DNA of 64,000 bases from a bacterium HR33 (GTDB lineage Bacteria; Gemmatimonadota; Gemmatimonadetes; Gemmatimonadales; GWC2-71-9): assembly GCA_002923375.1 (NCBI GenBank), contig BEIJ01000001.1:434001-498000 (forward strand), in the 5' to 3' direction. Under the pieces are notes generated by a model. It had not been told where the DNA came from and made no database searches. It saw only the letters and a program-made list of their open reading frames with translations. This document shows, piece after piece, positions 63,053 to 64,000 of the stretch. Made by a program: the position numbers and the translations under genes. Each line of letters begins with the position of its first letter. Within the stretch, counting starts at the first letter, position 1.

Positions 63053-64000
63053 TCACCGCGAGTTCGCAGCGGCGCGCTTCCAGGCCGGGCCATAGAGCAC
63101 GCGGCCGGGACGCGCCTCGGTGATCCGCCCGTTTTCGAAGACCACCTGACCGTTCACCAACACCAGCGAGAAACCTTCGGCATACTGGTGCGGCCGCTCG
63201 AACGTCGCCGCATCCCGCACCCGCTCGGGATCGAAGACCGCAATATCCGCCTTCATCCCCGGACGCAAGACCCCGCGATCGACCAAACCCAAACGCTGCG
63301 CCGGAAAAGAAGTCATCTTCCGCACCGCCTCCTCCAGCCGCAACACCCCGCGGTCCCTGACGTAATGCCCCAGCACCCGGGCGAAGGTCCCGTAACTGCG
63401 CGGATGAGGATGCCCCTCACCGAAGATCACAATGCCGCCGTCGGAAGCCACCATAGTGGCGGGATGCCTGAGAATCCGCACCAAATCTTCCTCGCTTATG
63501 GCGTGAAAGATCCCCTGGCAACCACCCTGCTCCGTTATCCAGATCGCCGCCTCCGCACCTCCCTCCGGCGTGGGCTCCCATCCCCTGGCCCGGGCCACGT
63601 CCGCCAGAGTCTTTCCCGCCAGCGCCGAATCCCACTCGCAACGCGCTATGACCACGTTCTTGGGATCGCCCCCGCCCCGCTCCAGCTTTATGATCTCCGC
63701 ACTTTCACGCTTGATCCGCTCGCGGGTCTGGCGATCACTCAACCGGCTGAGAAGCCGCTCCCTCCCACCTTCCTGCGCCCAGGAGGGGAGCAGAGCGGAA
63801 GTGATGCTGGTACTCGAGGCGGTGTAGGGATACTGATCGATCGTGACGTCCACTCCCCGAGCCCGGGCTTCGTCCACCAACCTCAACGTCTCCACACTCC
63901 GCCCCCAGTAACCCGGCCCCACGATCTTGTGATGGGTGATTTGGGCGGGCAAGCCTCCCTCTTCTCCGATTCTTATCGTCTCCAACACGCTCTCCACCAC
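63053..64000 (-). CDS. N-acyl-D-amino-acid deacylase (D-aminoacylase), partial (5' end outside window)
   Basis: The frame is open to the window edge, so the N-terminal half with the first metal ligands is missing. The visible 315 residues have QITHHKIVGPGYWGR (metal His), DVTIDQYPYTASST, MVASDGGIVIFGEGHPHPRS (catalytic Asp region) and the closing amidohydrolase strands (LRPGMKADIAVFDPERV, GFSLVLVNGQVVFENGRI). It hydrolyses N-acylated D-amino acids or related peptides. Confidence 0.93.
   Translation of the reverse strand: MVESVLETIRIGEEGGLPAQITHHKIVGPGYWGRSVETLRLVDEARARGVDVTIDQYPYTASSTSITSALLPSWAQEGGRERLLSRLSDRQTRERIKRESAEIIKLERGGGDPKNVVIARCEWDSALAGKTLADVARARGWEPTPEGGAEAAIWITEQGGCQGIFHAISEEDLVRILRHPATMVASDGGIVIFGEGHPHPRSYGTFARVLGHYVRDRGVLRLEEAVRKMTSFPAQRLGLVDRGVLRPGMKADIAVFDPERVRDAATFERPHQYAEGFSLVLVNGQVVFENGRITEARPGRVLYGPAWKRAAANSR

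Noticed and set aside
62884-63121. Plus-strand frame reading YAELAAPIRQAFLEGELEPP after tyrS
   Set aside because: Protein-like for about 40 residues but with no start codon and running into the complement of the deacylase gene; possibly a remnant, not supportable as a gene.

Overview
The window is high-GC bacterial DNA with dense gene packing and many 4-bp stop/start overlaps. The gene content suggests a Gemmatimonadota-type bacterium with an outer membrane. It has many small secreted beta-barrel proteins, secreted proteins mixing cohesin, dockerin, Big_2 and PD40 modules, an MCE/Mla lipid transporter, and a compact RpoD-like sigma factor without region 1.1. The phylum is inferred from family content only, because no rRNA lies in the window.

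Layout. At 0-5.9 kb, on the minus strand, an F1-ATPase operon (atpA-atpG-atpD-atpC) without delta or Fo genes runs into three outer-membrane barrel-like genes. A CRP/FNR-type palindrome sits upstream of atpA. At 6-9.8 kb (minus) lies mlaE-mlaF-mlaD-nudix-AraC regulator. At 9.8-10.9 kb is a long hairpin and then the sigma factor gene. At 11-11.9 kb (plus) there are seven tRNA genes (Ala, Gly, fMet, Val, Arg, Pro, Arg), none with an encoded CCA.

At 11.9-29.9 kb (minus) is the most striking region, an apparent eight-gene, 18-kb operon. Read in transcription order it encodes a CsgG-like/TPR lipoprotein, an outer-membrane barrel, two lipoproteins with cohesin-like modules, and four secreted proteins of 1417, 1350, 595 and 1120 residues. 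Each of the four carries one cohesin-like module followed by a two-repeat dockerin bracketed by two cysteines. Three then carry Big_2 and a right-handed beta-helix, and one a PD40 propeller and Big_2. No glycoside hydrolase is present. This looks like a surface assembly that could polymerise through cohesin-dockerin pairing, anchored by the cohesin-only lipoproteins and perhaps exported through the CsgG-like pore. Just upstream are a 66-residue stand-alone histidine-kinase dimerisation domain and a small unknown protein.

At 30.8-45.8 kb are a site-2 protease and then a plus-strand run: rho, ruvX, mltG, (thiE on minus), aroH, an RlmI-like methyltransferase, a cation efflux protein, a degenerate methyltransferase-like protein, an orphan formate dehydrogenase alpha subunit, an atypical SDR, and tdh-kbl for threonine breakdown. 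The end of kbl has been tandemly copied. At 45.8-54.7 kb (mostly minus) are a 3-methyladenine glycosylase, an NYN/LOTUS protein, a PIN/RHH toxin-antitoxin pair with a perfect operator palindrome, YjbQ, an HNH protein, and argR-[toxin-antitoxin]-argG-argH. At 54.8-58.1 kb is a patchwork of poorly recognisable frames, a copied fragment of the neighbouring amidohydrolase gene, and a beta-helix lipoprotein. At 58.2-64 kb are the intact amidohydrolase, a class A penicillin-binding protein, tyrS and a partial N-acyl-D-amino-acid deacylase.
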